Positions 43,077 to 51,357 of a stretch of DNA of 64,000 bases are shown in pieces. Made by a program: the position numbers and the translations under genes. Source of the stretch: Deltaproteobacteria bacterium. GTDB lineage: Bacteria > Myxococcota_A > UBA796 > UBA2385. The stretch covers positions 124,001-188,000 of the forward strand of contig JAGYJW010000004.1 of NCBI GenBank assembly GCA_018401435.1, written 5' to 3'. The notes under the pieces were generated by a model that was given only the letters and a program-made list of their open reading frames with translations, was not told where the DNA came from and made no database searches. How positions within the stretch are numbered: the first letter of the stretch is position 1; each line of letters begins with the position of its first letter.

Positions 43077-43976
43077 TCAGGGCTTGGGGGGGCCCTTGCT
43101 GCCGCCGGGGCCGCGCACCACGCGCTTGCGCTTGTAGCCGGGCTTGATGGTCTTCTGGGCCTTGGGCCGGGCGTAGCCCTTCTTGTAGCGGGTGCCGTGG
43201 CCAGCCTCGCGGGGGTCGCGACCCTCGGCGATCTCCTGGATGCGGCGGACCTCTTCCCCCGTCAGCGGGCGCACATCCCCGCGCTCCATGCCCCGGATGG
43301 ACAAGGTGGCGAAGCTCTCGCGGCGCAGCTTGGACACCGGGTGGCCGATGGTCTCGAAGAGGCGGCGCACCAGGCGGTTGCGGCCCTCGGTGACCGTGAC
43401 CTCGAACCAGGTGTTGCCGGTGTCCGTCGTCTCCATCGGTCGAACCAAAGCGGGCTTTGTCCGCCCATCATCCAGTTGCAGGCCGCGCTTGATGCGTTCG
43501 AGCTGCTTGGGGTGCGGGCGCTTCCACACCTTGACGGCGTAGCGCTTGGGCACATTGGTGCTGGGGTGGGTGAGCTTGTGCGCCAGCTCGCCATCGTTGG
43601 TGAGCAGCAGCGCGCCTTCGGTGTCCATGTCCAGGCGCCCGACCGGTTCGACCCGGATGGGCAGCGCGTCGATGAACTCCATCACGGTGCGGCGACCGTC
43701 GGGGTCCTCGCGGGTGGTGAGCACGCCGCGGGGCTTGTACAGCAGGAAGTAGGCCAGGGGCGGCGGACGGGGCAGGGGCTTGCCGTCCACGCGCACATCG
43801 GCGCCCTTCAGGACGGGGTGGCCGGGGTGGTAGACGGTCTCCCCGTTGACCGTCACGCGGCCTTCTTCCACCATGCGCTCGGCGGCGCGGCGGCTGGCGA
43901 CGCCCGTGTGGGCAATCACCTTGGCAAGTCTCTCCCCGCCGCCGTCGGCAGCGCGGGATTCATCATCGGTGCTCAT
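43077..43976 (-). CDS. rluB: rRNA pseudouridine synthase, RsuA/RluB family
   Basis: The protein has 299 residues. An S4 RNA-binding domain (RLAKVIAHTGVASRRAAERM) is followed by the pseudouridine synthase domain. The catalytic Asp lies in PVGRLDMDTEGALLLTNDG. FFATIGHPVSKLRR-like closing elements are present (here FETIGHPVSKLRRESF). A basic Lys/Arg/Gly tail ends the protein. It modifies 23S rRNA, most likely the RluB site, but RsuA/RluE/RluF paralogues are alike. It lies downstream of scpB-scpA on the same strand, a common arrangement, with a 66-base gap. The ATG at 43976 is preferred. Confidence 0.9.
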   Translation of the reverse strand: MSTDDESRAADGGGERLAKVIAHTGVASRRAAERMVEEGRVTVNGETVYHPGHPVLKGADVRVDGKPLPRPPPLAYFLLYKPRGVLTTREDPDGRRTVMEFIDALPIRVEPVGRLDMDTEGALLLTNDGELAHKLTHPSTNVPKRYAVKVWKRPHPKQLERIKRGLQLDDGRTKPALVRPMETTDTGNTWFEVTVTEGRNRLVRRLFETIGHPVSKLRRESFATLSIRGMERGDVRPLTGEEVRRIQEIAEGRDPREAGHGTRYKKGYARPKAQKTIKPGYKRKRVVRGPGGSKGPPKP

Positions 43977-44042
43977 GACTTCCTCGAGGCTCTGAGCGAG
44001 CCTGCGGGGTCTATCCAGTCCGGGCGCTGCGCGTCGGGACTG

Positions 44043-45002
44043 TCAGGCCTCGTCGTCGAAGTCCTCTGGCAGGTCGTCGGGGTCCGGCGGCAGCAGGCTG
44101 GTCTGCCGACCTCGGCGAGGGGGGGCTGCAGGAGGCTCTTCTTCGCCGTCGCTCCAGTCGTCCTCGCCCTCGTCCAGCGGGCCTTGGCCGGCGGCCAACA
44201 AGGTCAGGCCGCTGCCCTCCATCTCGTCGTCGTCTGTGCCCGCACCCGGTGCTTCCCGAGGATCATCCTGGCGAAGTTCGCGCAGGTCCCGCAGGGTGGG
44301 CAGGTCGGAGAGGTCGCGCAGGCTGAACATGGCGAGGAATTCAGGGGTGGTGCCATAGAGCAGCGGGCGACCGGGGGCGTCCTTGCGGCCGGTGACCGCG
44401 ACCAGGCCGCGCTCGCAGAGCATGCGCAACACACCGCCTGAATCGCAGCCCCGCAGGTCTTCCACCTCGGTTCGGGTGACGGGCTGACGGTAGGCGACGA
44501 TGGTGAGGGTCTCCAGGGCGGCCCGGGACAGCTTGACGGGCCGGCCGCCGCGCATGGCGGCCACCCAGGGCGCAAAGCGCACATCGGTGCGCAGCTGCCA
44601 GCCCTTGGCCACCTGCACCAGGCGGATGCCGCCATAGCCCCGGCGCAGGCGGTCCTGGATGCCTTGCAGGGCGTCGCGCACGGCCGCCAGACCCGGCAGG
44701 CCCAGCCAGCGGTCCAGCTCGTGCTCCATCACGGGTCCGTCGGCCGCCAGCAGCAGGGCCTCGACCGCGCCCTCCATGAGGTGGCTGCTGGGCGGAGCCA
44801 GCTCGCCCGGCGCGCCGGGCGGCTCTTCGAGGCCTTCGGCGGGGCCGTCGGGGAAGTGCTCGTCGGGGCTGACGGTGCGAAGCCCGAAGCCACCAAAGCT
44901 GGGGAGGAGGATGACGTTGTCGTCGCCTCCGCCCTCGCCGTCGTCCGCGTCGTCGTCGTCTTGGGGATCTTCGGGGGGAGGCTCGGGCGGCAGGCCGCTC
45001 AT
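44043..45002 (-). CDS. scpB: Segregation and condensation protein B
   Basis: ScpB binds ScpA and helps load SMC on chromosomes. The product has 319 residues, longer than the usual 180-260, because of acidic low-complexity tails at both ends. The core from about residue 75 has two winged-helix domains: MEGAVEALLLAADGPVMEHE, then SRAALETLTIVAYRQPVTRT and EDLRGCDSGGVLRMLCERGL, with LYGTTPEFLAMFSLRDLSDL. The start overlaps scpA's stop by four bases (ATGA). Confidence 0.94.
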   Translation of the reverse strand: MSGLPPEPPPEDPQDDDDADDGEGGGDDNVILLPSFGGFGLRTVSPDEHFPDGPAEGLEEPPGAPGELAPPSSHLMEGAVEALLLAADGPVMEHELDRWLGLPGLAAVRDALQGIQDRLRRGYGGIRLVQVAKGWQLRTDVRFAPWVAAMRGGRPVKLSRAALETLTIVAYRQPVTRTEVEDLRGCDSGGVLRMLCERGLVAVTGRKDAPGRPLLYGTTPEFLAMFSLRDLSDLPTLRDLRELRQDDPREAPGAGTDDDEMEGSGLTLLAAGQGPLDEGEDDWSDGEEEPPAAPPRRGRQTSLLPPDPDDLPEDFDDEA

Positions 45003-45778
45003 CCCACGCTCCCGTTGAGGGCCGAGAGGTCGGCGCCGGCGCTGGGACCGAAGGCGCGCAGGACCACGGCGCCGAGGTGCTCGCTCTGTTCGATGGCGAG
45101 CAGGTTGAGGCGCGCCATCTCGAGGCTGGCCAGGAAGCCCACCACCCGGTCGGTCCGGGAGTCCAGCTCACCCAGCAGGTCCGCGAGGTCGCGGGGGCTG
45201 GCGTCCAAGCGGTCGAGAATCCAGACCGCCATCTCTTGCAAGGTGTAGTGCTCGAGGGTGACCTCGTGCACCGGCGCCGGTTTGCGTTGGCGCTGCAGCA
45301 GCTCGTAGTAGATCTGCAGCAGGCCCAGGGCGTCGGTGCCCGGGCTGACCGGGCGCTTGATCTCGTCGTCGAGCACCGGCGGCACCACCGAGAACACGTC
45401 CCGGTCGAGCATGGGGCGCTGGTTGAGGGCGTCGGCGGCCTCGCGGAAGCGCTGGTAGTCCAGCAGCCGCCGGTGAAGCTGCTCGCGCACCTCGGTGGCT
45501 TCATCCTCGTCGCCCAGGTCGGCCTGGGTCTGGCGAGGCATGAGCTCACAGCTCTTGAGCCAGCAGAGGGTGGCGGCCATCACCAGGAAGTCCGACGCGA
45601 CATCCAGGTCCAGGGCCTCCATGAGGTCGATCTGGGCGCAGAAAGCGTCGGTGATGGGCGCGATGGCTACGTCCCGCATGTCCACTCCTTCCCGGCGCAC
45701 CAGGAAGAGGAGCAGCTCAAGCGGACCGTCAAAGACGTCCGTGTGGACGGCGTAGAGGGATGAGTCGCTGTCGAGCAC
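44999..45778 (-). CDS. scpA: Segregation and condensation protein A (kleisin)
   Basis: ScpA is the kleisin that bridges the SMC heads. The product has 259 residues and a canonical N-terminus, HTDVFDGPLELLLFLVRREG, followed by ATLCWLKSCELMPR. The C-terminal winged helix lies near EMAVWILDRLDASPRDLADL. The GTG at 45778 is the likely start, and the frame is closed soon upstream. scpB and rluB follow as one operon. The 183-base gap behind it, up to the stress-protein gene, shows no gene; it must contain the operon's promoter. Confidence 0.94.
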   Translation of the reverse strand: MLDSDSSLYAVHTDVFDGPLELLLFLVRREGVDMRDVAIAPITDAFCAQIDLMEALDLDVASDFLVMAATLCWLKSCELMPRQTQADLGDEDEATEVREQLHRRLLDYQRFREAADALNQRPMLDRDVFSVVPPVLDDEIKRPVSPGTDALGLLQIYYELLQRQRKPAPVHEVTLEHYTLQEMAVWILDRLDASPRDLADLLGELDSRTDRVVGFLASLEMARLNLLAIEQSEHLGAVVLRAFGPSAGADLSALNGSVG

Positions 45779-45961
45779 GGCGGGGAGGGGGGCAGGGAGG
45801 GGAGGGGGTGGTCGGAGGCCGACCGGTGGGCGTCGTATCGGACCCGGCGTGGCCCGTGGGAGTGGGCGCAGCGTGCCGGGTGTGGATGGCGACCATACTC
45901 CGCCGCGATCGCCTACACAACCGTCAAGGCGATTTCGATGCAGAAGGCGCCTTGACCTACC

Positions 45962-46798
45962 TCAGCGCGCCACCAGCAGGCCCAGGTTGACCCCCCCCAC
46001 CAGCCACTCCGTCGTGCGGCCCAGGAAGATGTCTTTGAGCGCGGCGTGCCCACGATGGCCGAGGGCCAGCACATCGCAGCCGGCGGCCAGGGCCTGGGCT
46101 GGCAAGGCGTCGCGGGCTTCGCCGGTGGCGTGTCGTGCATGCACCACAACGCCGGCCTCGGTCAGGCGCGCGAGGGCGGGGGCCAGCGGGTCGGGCTGGG
46201 GCGGGCTGGGCGCGATGTGCAAGGCCACCACCTCGAGCTCGACCAGCGAAGCCAGGCGCAGGCAGAGGGCGAGGGCGAGGTCGGCCCCCACGCTGCCGTC
46301 ATAGGCGAGGGCCACCCGCCGGAGCTGAATGGCGCGGTCGGTGGTGATGAGCGTAGGAAAATGCCCGCGACGGAGGATGCGGTCCGCGGTGCCCCCCCCT
46401 TGGCCCGGGAAGCGCTGCTCGGTGTCGCCGCGGCTGCCCATCACCACCAGGTCGGCCGGGTTGCCATGCTTGACAATGCAGTCTACGACGGCACCCTGGT
46501 CAAGGGTGGCGGTCGCGCTCACCCCCGCGTGGGCGGCCCTGGCCAGCGCGGCGTCCAGCAGGGCCTGCCCCCGCGCGCGGTAGAGCGCGGCGACCTTCTG
46601 GGGGACGAGCACGGGCTCCAGCCCCAGCAGGGCCGACAGGTCCTCCACCAGGCGCCCCTGGATGGTGGTCACGTTCACGACATGAAGCAGGTGCAGGCTG
46701 ACCGGCAGCCGCGCCCGCTGCGCAAGGTCGATCGCCGTGTCCAGGGCAGCCTGGCTCCACGTGGACTCATCGATGGGCACGAGCATGCGGGTGGTCAT
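45962..46798 (-). CDS. Universal stress protein, two tandem UspA domains
   Basis: The protein has 278 residues and is cytoplasmic. The first Usp domain starts MTTRMLVPIDESTWSQAALD and contains DLVVMGSRGDTEQRFPGQGG, a GxxG-type ATP-binding loop. The second starts LRRVALAYDGSVGADLALAL and ends with DVLALGHRGHAALKDIFLGR followed by TTEWL. Tandem Usp proteins bind ATP and are linked to stress survival. The ATG at 46798 begins the first strand; an in-frame extension upstream has no domain support. Confidence 0.9.
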   Translation of the reverse strand: MTTRMLVPIDESTWSQAALDTAIDLAQRARLPVSLHLLHVVNVTTIQGRLVEDLSALLGLEPVLVPQKVAALYRARGQALLDAALARAAHAGVSATATLDQGAVVDCIVKHGNPADLVVMGSRGDTEQRFPGQGGGTADRILRRGHFPTLITTDRAIQLRRVALAYDGSVGADLALALCLRLASLVELEVVALHIAPSPPQPDPLAPALARLTEAGVVVHARHATGEARDALPAQALAAGCDVLALGHRGHAALKDIFLGRTTEWLVGGVNLGLLVAR

Positions 46799-46917
46799 GG
46801 CGGGGCTCCCGGTGGGATCGAGGCGGGCGAGGGGTGTATCCTGCCCTCTGCCGGCCCGGGTCGGGGCGGCTGGAGCCCCCGCTGTCTGCTGTCCTGCACG
46901 AGAAGGCACCTGTCGCC

Positions 46918-47646
46918 GTGCCGGCCTGGCCCGCCCTGCTGGCGGTTCAGCTCACCCTCGCCCTGGCCTTTGTGGCCGTGGGGCTCACGCTCGCCCCGCC
47001 GCGGGCCCTGGACCCCGCCCCGCCCATCGAACAGCGCCTGCAGGCCCTGGACCTGCCTGCCTCCGAGGCCGCGGTGGGGGCGGCCCTGGCCCAGCTTGCG
47101 GTGCCCGGCCAGCTGGCGCCTGGGGACGAGGCCGCCGCCGAGGCTGCCCTGGAGGCCGCTGCGCAGGCGGCGGGCCTGAGCCTCGCGGGCCTGAGCTGGG
47201 CCAGCCCCCGGGTAGAAGGCGCGTCGACCCGCCTGCCCTTCAGCCTGCAGCTCCGGGGAGACCCCTATGGGCTGCCCATCTTGCTTTCGGGCCTGGCCCG
47301 GGGTCCGCTGGATCTGCGGGTGGAGGCCATCGACGCCATGTCGGCGGGAGGCCATGCCGCCAACCTGCGGGTGGACCTGAGCTTCAGCCGCCCGGTGGCG
47401 CCCCTTGGATTGGTTGGCCGGGCGTCCGGTCGCGGCGCCGGGGGGCGGCGGCCGCGTGCCGGTCTGGAAGACGCGGGCCGCCTGGCCGCCGCGCGCGCCT
47501 ATGGGGCCGAGGCCGACCGCCGCAAGCAGCAGTCGCTGGCGGCCGCCCAGGACGCGGCCCTTCGCCTGGCCCCCGCCCTCATCCGCCTGCGGTCCGAGGG
47601 GGGGCGGCTGACCTGGAAACCCGGTGCCAGCCCCCGTCTTCGCTGA
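46918..47646 (+). CDS. Single-span membrane protein, possibly PilO-like
   Basis: The protein has about 242 residues. A membrane helix (LLAVQLTLALAFVAVGLTLA) sits at the N-terminus. An Ala/Leu-rich helical segment and a small alpha/beta domain (RLPFSLQLRGDPYGLPILLS, then LRVEAIDAM and LRVDLSFSR) follow. This layout resembles PilO/GspM-type pilus or secretion assembly proteins, but similarity is weak and no pilM, pilN or pilP lies beside it. The start is uncertain: GTG 46918 precedes the helix, and an earlier GTG at 46834 is possible. The gene ends six bases before the opposing leucine dehydrogenase gene. Confidence 0.5.
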   Translation: MPAWPALLAVQLTLALAFVAVGLTLAPPRALDPAPPIEQRLQALDLPASEAAVGAALAQLAVPGQLAPGDEAAAEAALEAAAQAAGLSLAGLSWASPRVEGASTRLPFSLQLRGDPYGLPILLSGLARGPLDLRVEAIDAMSAGGHAANLRVDLSFSRPVAPLGLVGRASGRGAGGRRPRAGLEDAGRLAAARAYGAEADRRKQQSLAAAQDAALRLAPALIRLRSEGGRLTWKPGASPRLR

Positions 47647-47652
47647 GGTCCC

Positions 47653-48741
47653 TCAGAGCTCGATGCCGCGCGAGGGCAGGTTGAGCCGACGGATGCGGGC
47701 CACCTGCTCGATGCGCTCTTCGGCCACCTGGTTGCTGGCCTGGGTGGTGGTGATGCCCTGGGCCTTGGCCTTGTTGATGATGACCTTGACCGTGTTGAAG
47801 ATATTGGCGGCGTCGGCCATGGCCTTTTCCGAGGGCAGCTTCTTGAGTTCGGCGTAGACGTTGATCAGGCCGCCGGCGTTGATGACATAGTCCGGCGCAT
47901 AGATGATGCCGGCCTTGTCGACCGCGGCGCCGTCGCGCTTCTCGTCGTCGAGTTGGTTGTTGGCCGCGCCCGCGATGATGGGCGCCCGGATGCCGGGGAT
48001 GGAGCTGGCGTTGATGGTGCCGCCGATGGCGCAGGGGGCGAGCACGTCGCAGTCCACGCCGTAGAAGTCGTCCCCATCCACGATGCGCCCGCCGAATTCG
48101 TCCACGCACTGGGCGAGCTTGCGCTCGGAGATATCGCTGAAGACGAGCTTGGCGCCGCCATCGTGGAGGTAGCGGGCGAGGTGGTAGCCCACAGAGCCCA
48201 CGCCCTGGATGGCGATGGTGCGGCCGGCGACATCGGAGCTGCCATAGACCACCTCGAGGCAGGCGCGGATGCCGTGGAAGACGCCCCAGGCGGTGACCGG
48301 GGAGGGGTCGCCCGAGCCGCCGGCATATTTGGCCGAGCCGGTGACCCAGCGGGTCTCGCGGCCGATCCAGTTCATATCCTCCACCGTCGTGTTCATGTCT
48401 TCGGCGGTGATGTAGCGGCCGTTGAGGCTCTCGACGAAGCGGCCGAAGGCGCGGAAGAGGCCCTCGTTCTTGACCGAGGCGGGGTCGCCGATGATGACGG
48501 CCTTGCCGCCACCCAGGTCCAGGCCGGCCACGGCGGCCTTGTAGGTCATGCCGCGGGACAGGCGGAGCACGTCGCGCAAGGCGTCGGCCTCGTTGGCGTA
48601 GTTCCACAGGCGGCAGCCCCCCAGGGCCGGGCCCAGGGTGGTGTTGTGAACGCCGATGATCGCCCGCAGGCCGACCTCGTCGTTGCGGCAGAAGACGAGC
48701 TGCTCGTGGCCCAGATCGGCCATCTCGGAGAAGGTGCTCAT
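47653..48741 (-). CDS. Leucine (branched-chain amino acid) dehydrogenase
   Basis: The protein has 362 residues, the family length. It reversibly deaminates leucine, valine or isoleucine with NAD+ to the 2-oxo acids, which can feed branched-chain fatty acids. The catalytic region has TLGPALGGCRLWNY and the Lys in GLDLGGGKAVIIG, with AEDMNTTVEDMNWIGRETRW in the clade-typical active site. The Rossmann motif is IQGVGSVGYHLA. LVFCRNDEVGLRAIIGVHNT is the Leu/Val/Phe-dehydrogenase start. The ATG at 48741 has AAAGGAG upstream. Phenylalanine specificity cannot be fully excluded. Confidence 0.9.
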   Translation of the reverse strand: MSTFSEMADLGHEQLVFCRNDEVGLRAIIGVHNTTLGPALGGCRLWNYANEADALRDVLRLSRGMTYKAAVAGLDLGGGKAVIIGDPASVKNEGLFRAFGRFVESLNGRYITAEDMNTTVEDMNWIGRETRWVTGSAKYAGGSGDPSPVTAWGVFHGIRACLEVVYGSSDVAGRTIAIQGVGSVGYHLARYLHDGGAKLVFSDISERKLAQCVDEFGGRIVDGDDFYGVDCDVLAPCAIGGTINASSIPGIRAPIIAGAANNQLDDEKRDGAAVDKAGIIYAPDYVINAGGLINVYAELKKLPSEKAMADAANIFNTVKVIINKAKAQGITTTQASNQVAEERIEQVARIRRLNLPSRGIEL

Positions 48742-48814
48742 GCTGGCTCCTTTGAGGCGTGGCTGTCGTTCTAATCCGGTGCTGGGCGCCGTGGGTGGGG
48801 GGTTGCGGGCCCCA

Positions 48815-49660
48815 TCACGGGAAGTTGACGGGACGCAGGGGTGGGGACGCTGCCAGGGAGGCGACCAGGGCGGCTGGATCGCTGTGGAAGGGCCAGGCCT
48901 GGGCCCCCGCCGGACACCAGGTGGCGGGATCCGTGGGGCCGAAGAGCACATGGGTGGGGGCGCCCGCCGCCGCGGCGAGGTGCGAGGTGCCGGTGTCGTT
49001 GCCCACCCAGGCTCGACAGCGGGCCGCGACCGCCACAAGGTCAGGCAGGGCCAGCACCGGAAGGACCCGACCGGGCAGGCCCGGGTCCAGAGGGGCCTCG
49101 TCCAGGCCGGGCGCCCACCAGACCTCCACGCCGGCCTGGGAGAGAAGCTCTGCCAGCAGCGCGAAGTGGGGCCACTGCTTGCGCGGGGCAGCAGCCCCGG
49201 GCGCCAGGACGAGGGGGGCCTTGCCTCCCAGCAGGCGCTCCATGCGGGCGATCGCCTCCGGGATCGCGGCCGTGTGGGGTGCGGGGGGCTGGGGGCCCGC
49301 AAGAGGCGCCACCGGCGCCCACAGCTGCTTCAGGGCAGAGGCGCCCGGGGCAGGGTGGACATCGGCCTGCAAGACGCGGGGCACGCCCAGGTCACGGAGC
49401 CGATCGGCCACGCCGGGGGTGTAGACCAGGGCCGCGTCGGGCAAGGGGCCCGGGGGCCTGCCCCCAAAGAGCCATGCGCCGGCCGACCCGTGCAGATCGC
49501 CCACCTCATCGGCGAGGTCGGGAAAGGCGGCGGCAAAGCGGGGGTTGCAGAGCAGGTGAAGCGGGGCGGCCCGATCCCGCAAGGCGCGGATGGCGGGGGT
49601 GGTGAGCACGAAGTCGCCCAGGGCCCCGCCGCGCACCACCAGCCAGCGCGTGGCGCTCAA
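48815..49660 (-). CDS. GT9-family (heptosyltransferase-like) glycosyltransferase
   Basis: The protein has 281 residues. Its GT-B fold is like ADP-heptose:LPS heptosyltransferases, acting at the inner face of the inner membrane on lipopolysaccharide core. Family marks are WLVVRGGALGDFVLTTPAIR at the start and LVLAPGAAAPRKQWP. The donor-site segment is AWVGNDTGTSHLAAAAGAPT, then VLFGPTDPATWCP. It is somewhat short for the family (about 340). The TTG at 49660 overlaps the stop of the upstream regulator (TTGA), suggesting coupling; a GTG a few codons later is an alternative. The sugar is unknown. Confidence 0.82.
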   Translation of the reverse strand: MSATRWLVVRGGALGDFVLTTPAIRALRDRAAPLHLLCNPRFAAAFPDLADEVGDLHGSAGAWLFGGRPPGPLPDAALVYTPGVADRLRDLGVPRVLQADVHPAPGASALKQLWAPVAPLAGPQPPAPHTAAIPEAIARMERLLGGKAPLVLAPGAAAPRKQWPHFALLAELLSQAGVEVWWAPGLDEAPLDPGLPGRVLPVLALPDLVAVAARCRAWVGNDTGTSHLAAAAGAPTHVLFGPTDPATWCPAGAQAWPFHSDPAALVASLAASPPLRPVNFP

Positions 49661-51261
49661 GGACCGCCGGTCTCATCGTCCGGGCCGCCCGCCGCGTCGC
49701 CCCGCCGCTTCACCCGGAAGCCCAGGCGGGTGGTGGGCTTGTCCACCCCGAACTGCTTCATCTTCTTGGAGAAGTTGGGGCGGAGCATCCCGGAATTCGT
49801 GGCCGCCAAGGTGATATTGCCGTTGGCTTCTTGCAGGCGGTGCTCCAGGTAGGCCACCGTGAAGCGATGCAGCACGTGGTCCTTGGCCTGGTTGTATTCC
49901 ATGGTGAAGATGTCGTCGTAGAGACCATTCTGAGGGGGCGGTTGCACCAGGGCGGGGGCGCTCTGCGGGCTGCGCGGAGGGCGCTGGGCCGGCGCTGGCG
50001 TCGGTGCGGGCGTCGCTGCAGGGGGGGGTGTGTCGAGAGGGGCGGATGCCCGCTCCTCCTCCTCCATGGGGACGCGCAGCAGCTCCTCGGTGATGGCGGC
50101 GCCATCCTCGCAATAGACGATTGCGCGCTTGATCACCTTCGCGAGGCCGCGCACATTGCCCGCCCACGCGCCCCGGCGGAGCATGTCCATGGCCCCAGGC
50201 GTGATGCGCTCGATGCGGCGGCGGAATTCCCGGCTGTAGTGATCGGTGAAATAGTAGGCCAGCAGGGGGATGTCCTCGGGCCGATCCCGCAGGGCGGGGA
50301 TGCGGACCGGGAACTGGTTGACCCGGTGGTAGAGATCCTCGCGGAAGCGCTTCTCCTGCACCTCGACGGCGAGATCCCGGTTGGTGGCCAGCACCAGGCG
50401 GCCCTCGAAGCTCTCGGTCTTGTGGCCGCCCGAGCGGGTGTAGATGCGCTGGTCTACCAGCTTGAGCAGCCTGGCCTGGAGATGGAAGGGCAGCTCTCCG
50501 ATCTCGTCGAGGAAGAGCGTGCCCTTGCCGACCTCGGCGCAGGCGCCGGTGTCGCGCCCGACGCCGGTGAAGGCCTCGTTTCCGAAGAGCACCCGGTCCA
50601 GGGTGTTCAGGTCCATGGCCGCGCAATTCAGCTCGATGAAGGCGTGGGCGCTCTGGGCCGTGGACTCGTGAAAGGCCTGCGCGGTGTGGGTCTTGCCGAC
50701 GCCCGTGGGGCCCAGCAGCAGCAGGGGTTCGCTGGCGGGCAGCCGGCTGTAGCGGTCCACCAGCAGGCGCAGCTCGCGGGTGGCGGCGGAATTGCCGACG
50801 ATGCGGTTGACGCCGCGTTCGGGGTCGAGCCCGGGGGCGGTGGGCAGCTTCTTGAGCTGCGCGCCGAACTCGACCCCCTCTTGGGCCGCCACGGCCTTGC
50901 GAATGCAATCGTAGAGCCGGTCAGGCTCTTTGAGGGGCTTCTCGAAGTACTCGATGGCCCCTTCGCGCAGCATCTGCATGGCCACCTTGGGATTGCCTTG
51001 GCCCGTGATGGCGATGACCGCGATGTGGGGGGCCATCTGCTTGATCCGGCGGGTGAGTTCGATGCCGGTCATGTCGGGCAGGTGGTAGTCCACCAGGGCC
51101 AGGCAGATGGGGGCGCGCGCCAAGGCTGCGAGCGCCCGTTCGCTGGAGCTGGCCGTGATCACCGTGTAGTTCTGGCGTTCCAGTTGGGCGGCCAACACCT
51201 GGAGGATCCGCCGGTCGTCGTCCACCAGCAGGAGGGTGGGTCGCGCGTCTTCGTTGGGCAT
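49657..51261 (-). CDS. NtrC-type response regulator with AAA+ and Fis-type domains, altered GAFTGA loop
   Basis: The protein has 534 residues. The receiver domain has LLLVDDDRRILQVLAAQLER and the phospho-accepting Asp in LALVDYHLPDMTG. The AAA+ domain has Walker A GPTGVGKTHTA and Walker B GTLFLDEIGELP, with an RxxxR-type sensor region in RFREDLYHRVNQFPVRIPAL. Where sigma-54 activators carry GHEKGAFTGA, this protein has FGNEAFTGVGRD: two residues are missing and the motif is degenerate. A Pro/Ala-rich linker leads to a Fis-type helix-turn-helix (NITLAATNSGMLRPNFSKKM). It may not contact sigma-54 in the usual way. The neighbour at 51358 is divergent, and the GT9 gene is coupled downstream. Confidence 0.88.
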   Translation of the reverse strand: MPNEDARPTLLLVDDDRRILQVLAAQLERQNYTVITASSSERALAALARAPICLALVDYHLPDMTGIELTRRIKQMAPHIAVIAITGQGNPKVAMQMLREGAIEYFEKPLKEPDRLYDCIRKAVAAQEGVEFGAQLKKLPTAPGLDPERGVNRIVGNSAATRELRLLVDRYSRLPASEPLLLLGPTGVGKTHTAQAFHESTAQSAHAFIELNCAAMDLNTLDRVLFGNEAFTGVGRDTGACAEVGKGTLFLDEIGELPFHLQARLLKLVDQRIYTRSGGHKTESFEGRLVLATNRDLAVEVQEKRFREDLYHRVNQFPVRIPALRDRPEDIPLLAYYFTDHYSREFRRRIERITPGAMDMLRRGAWAGNVRGLAKVIKRAIVYCEDGAAITEELLRVPMEEEERASAPLDTPPPAATPAPTPAPAQRPPRSPQSAPALVQPPPQNGLYDDIFTMEYNQAKDHVLHRFTVAYLEHRLQEANGNITLAATNSGMLRPNFSKKMKQFGVDKPTTRLGFRVKRRGDAAGGPDDETGGP

Positions 51262-51357
51262 GCGGGCGGCTCCGGGCTGGCTGTGTTGTATCGAGGGATC
51301 GACCTTGCGGCTTGCCCCAGCCCGCAGGCCCCCCCGCGCGGCTGTTAGGCTGGCGCG

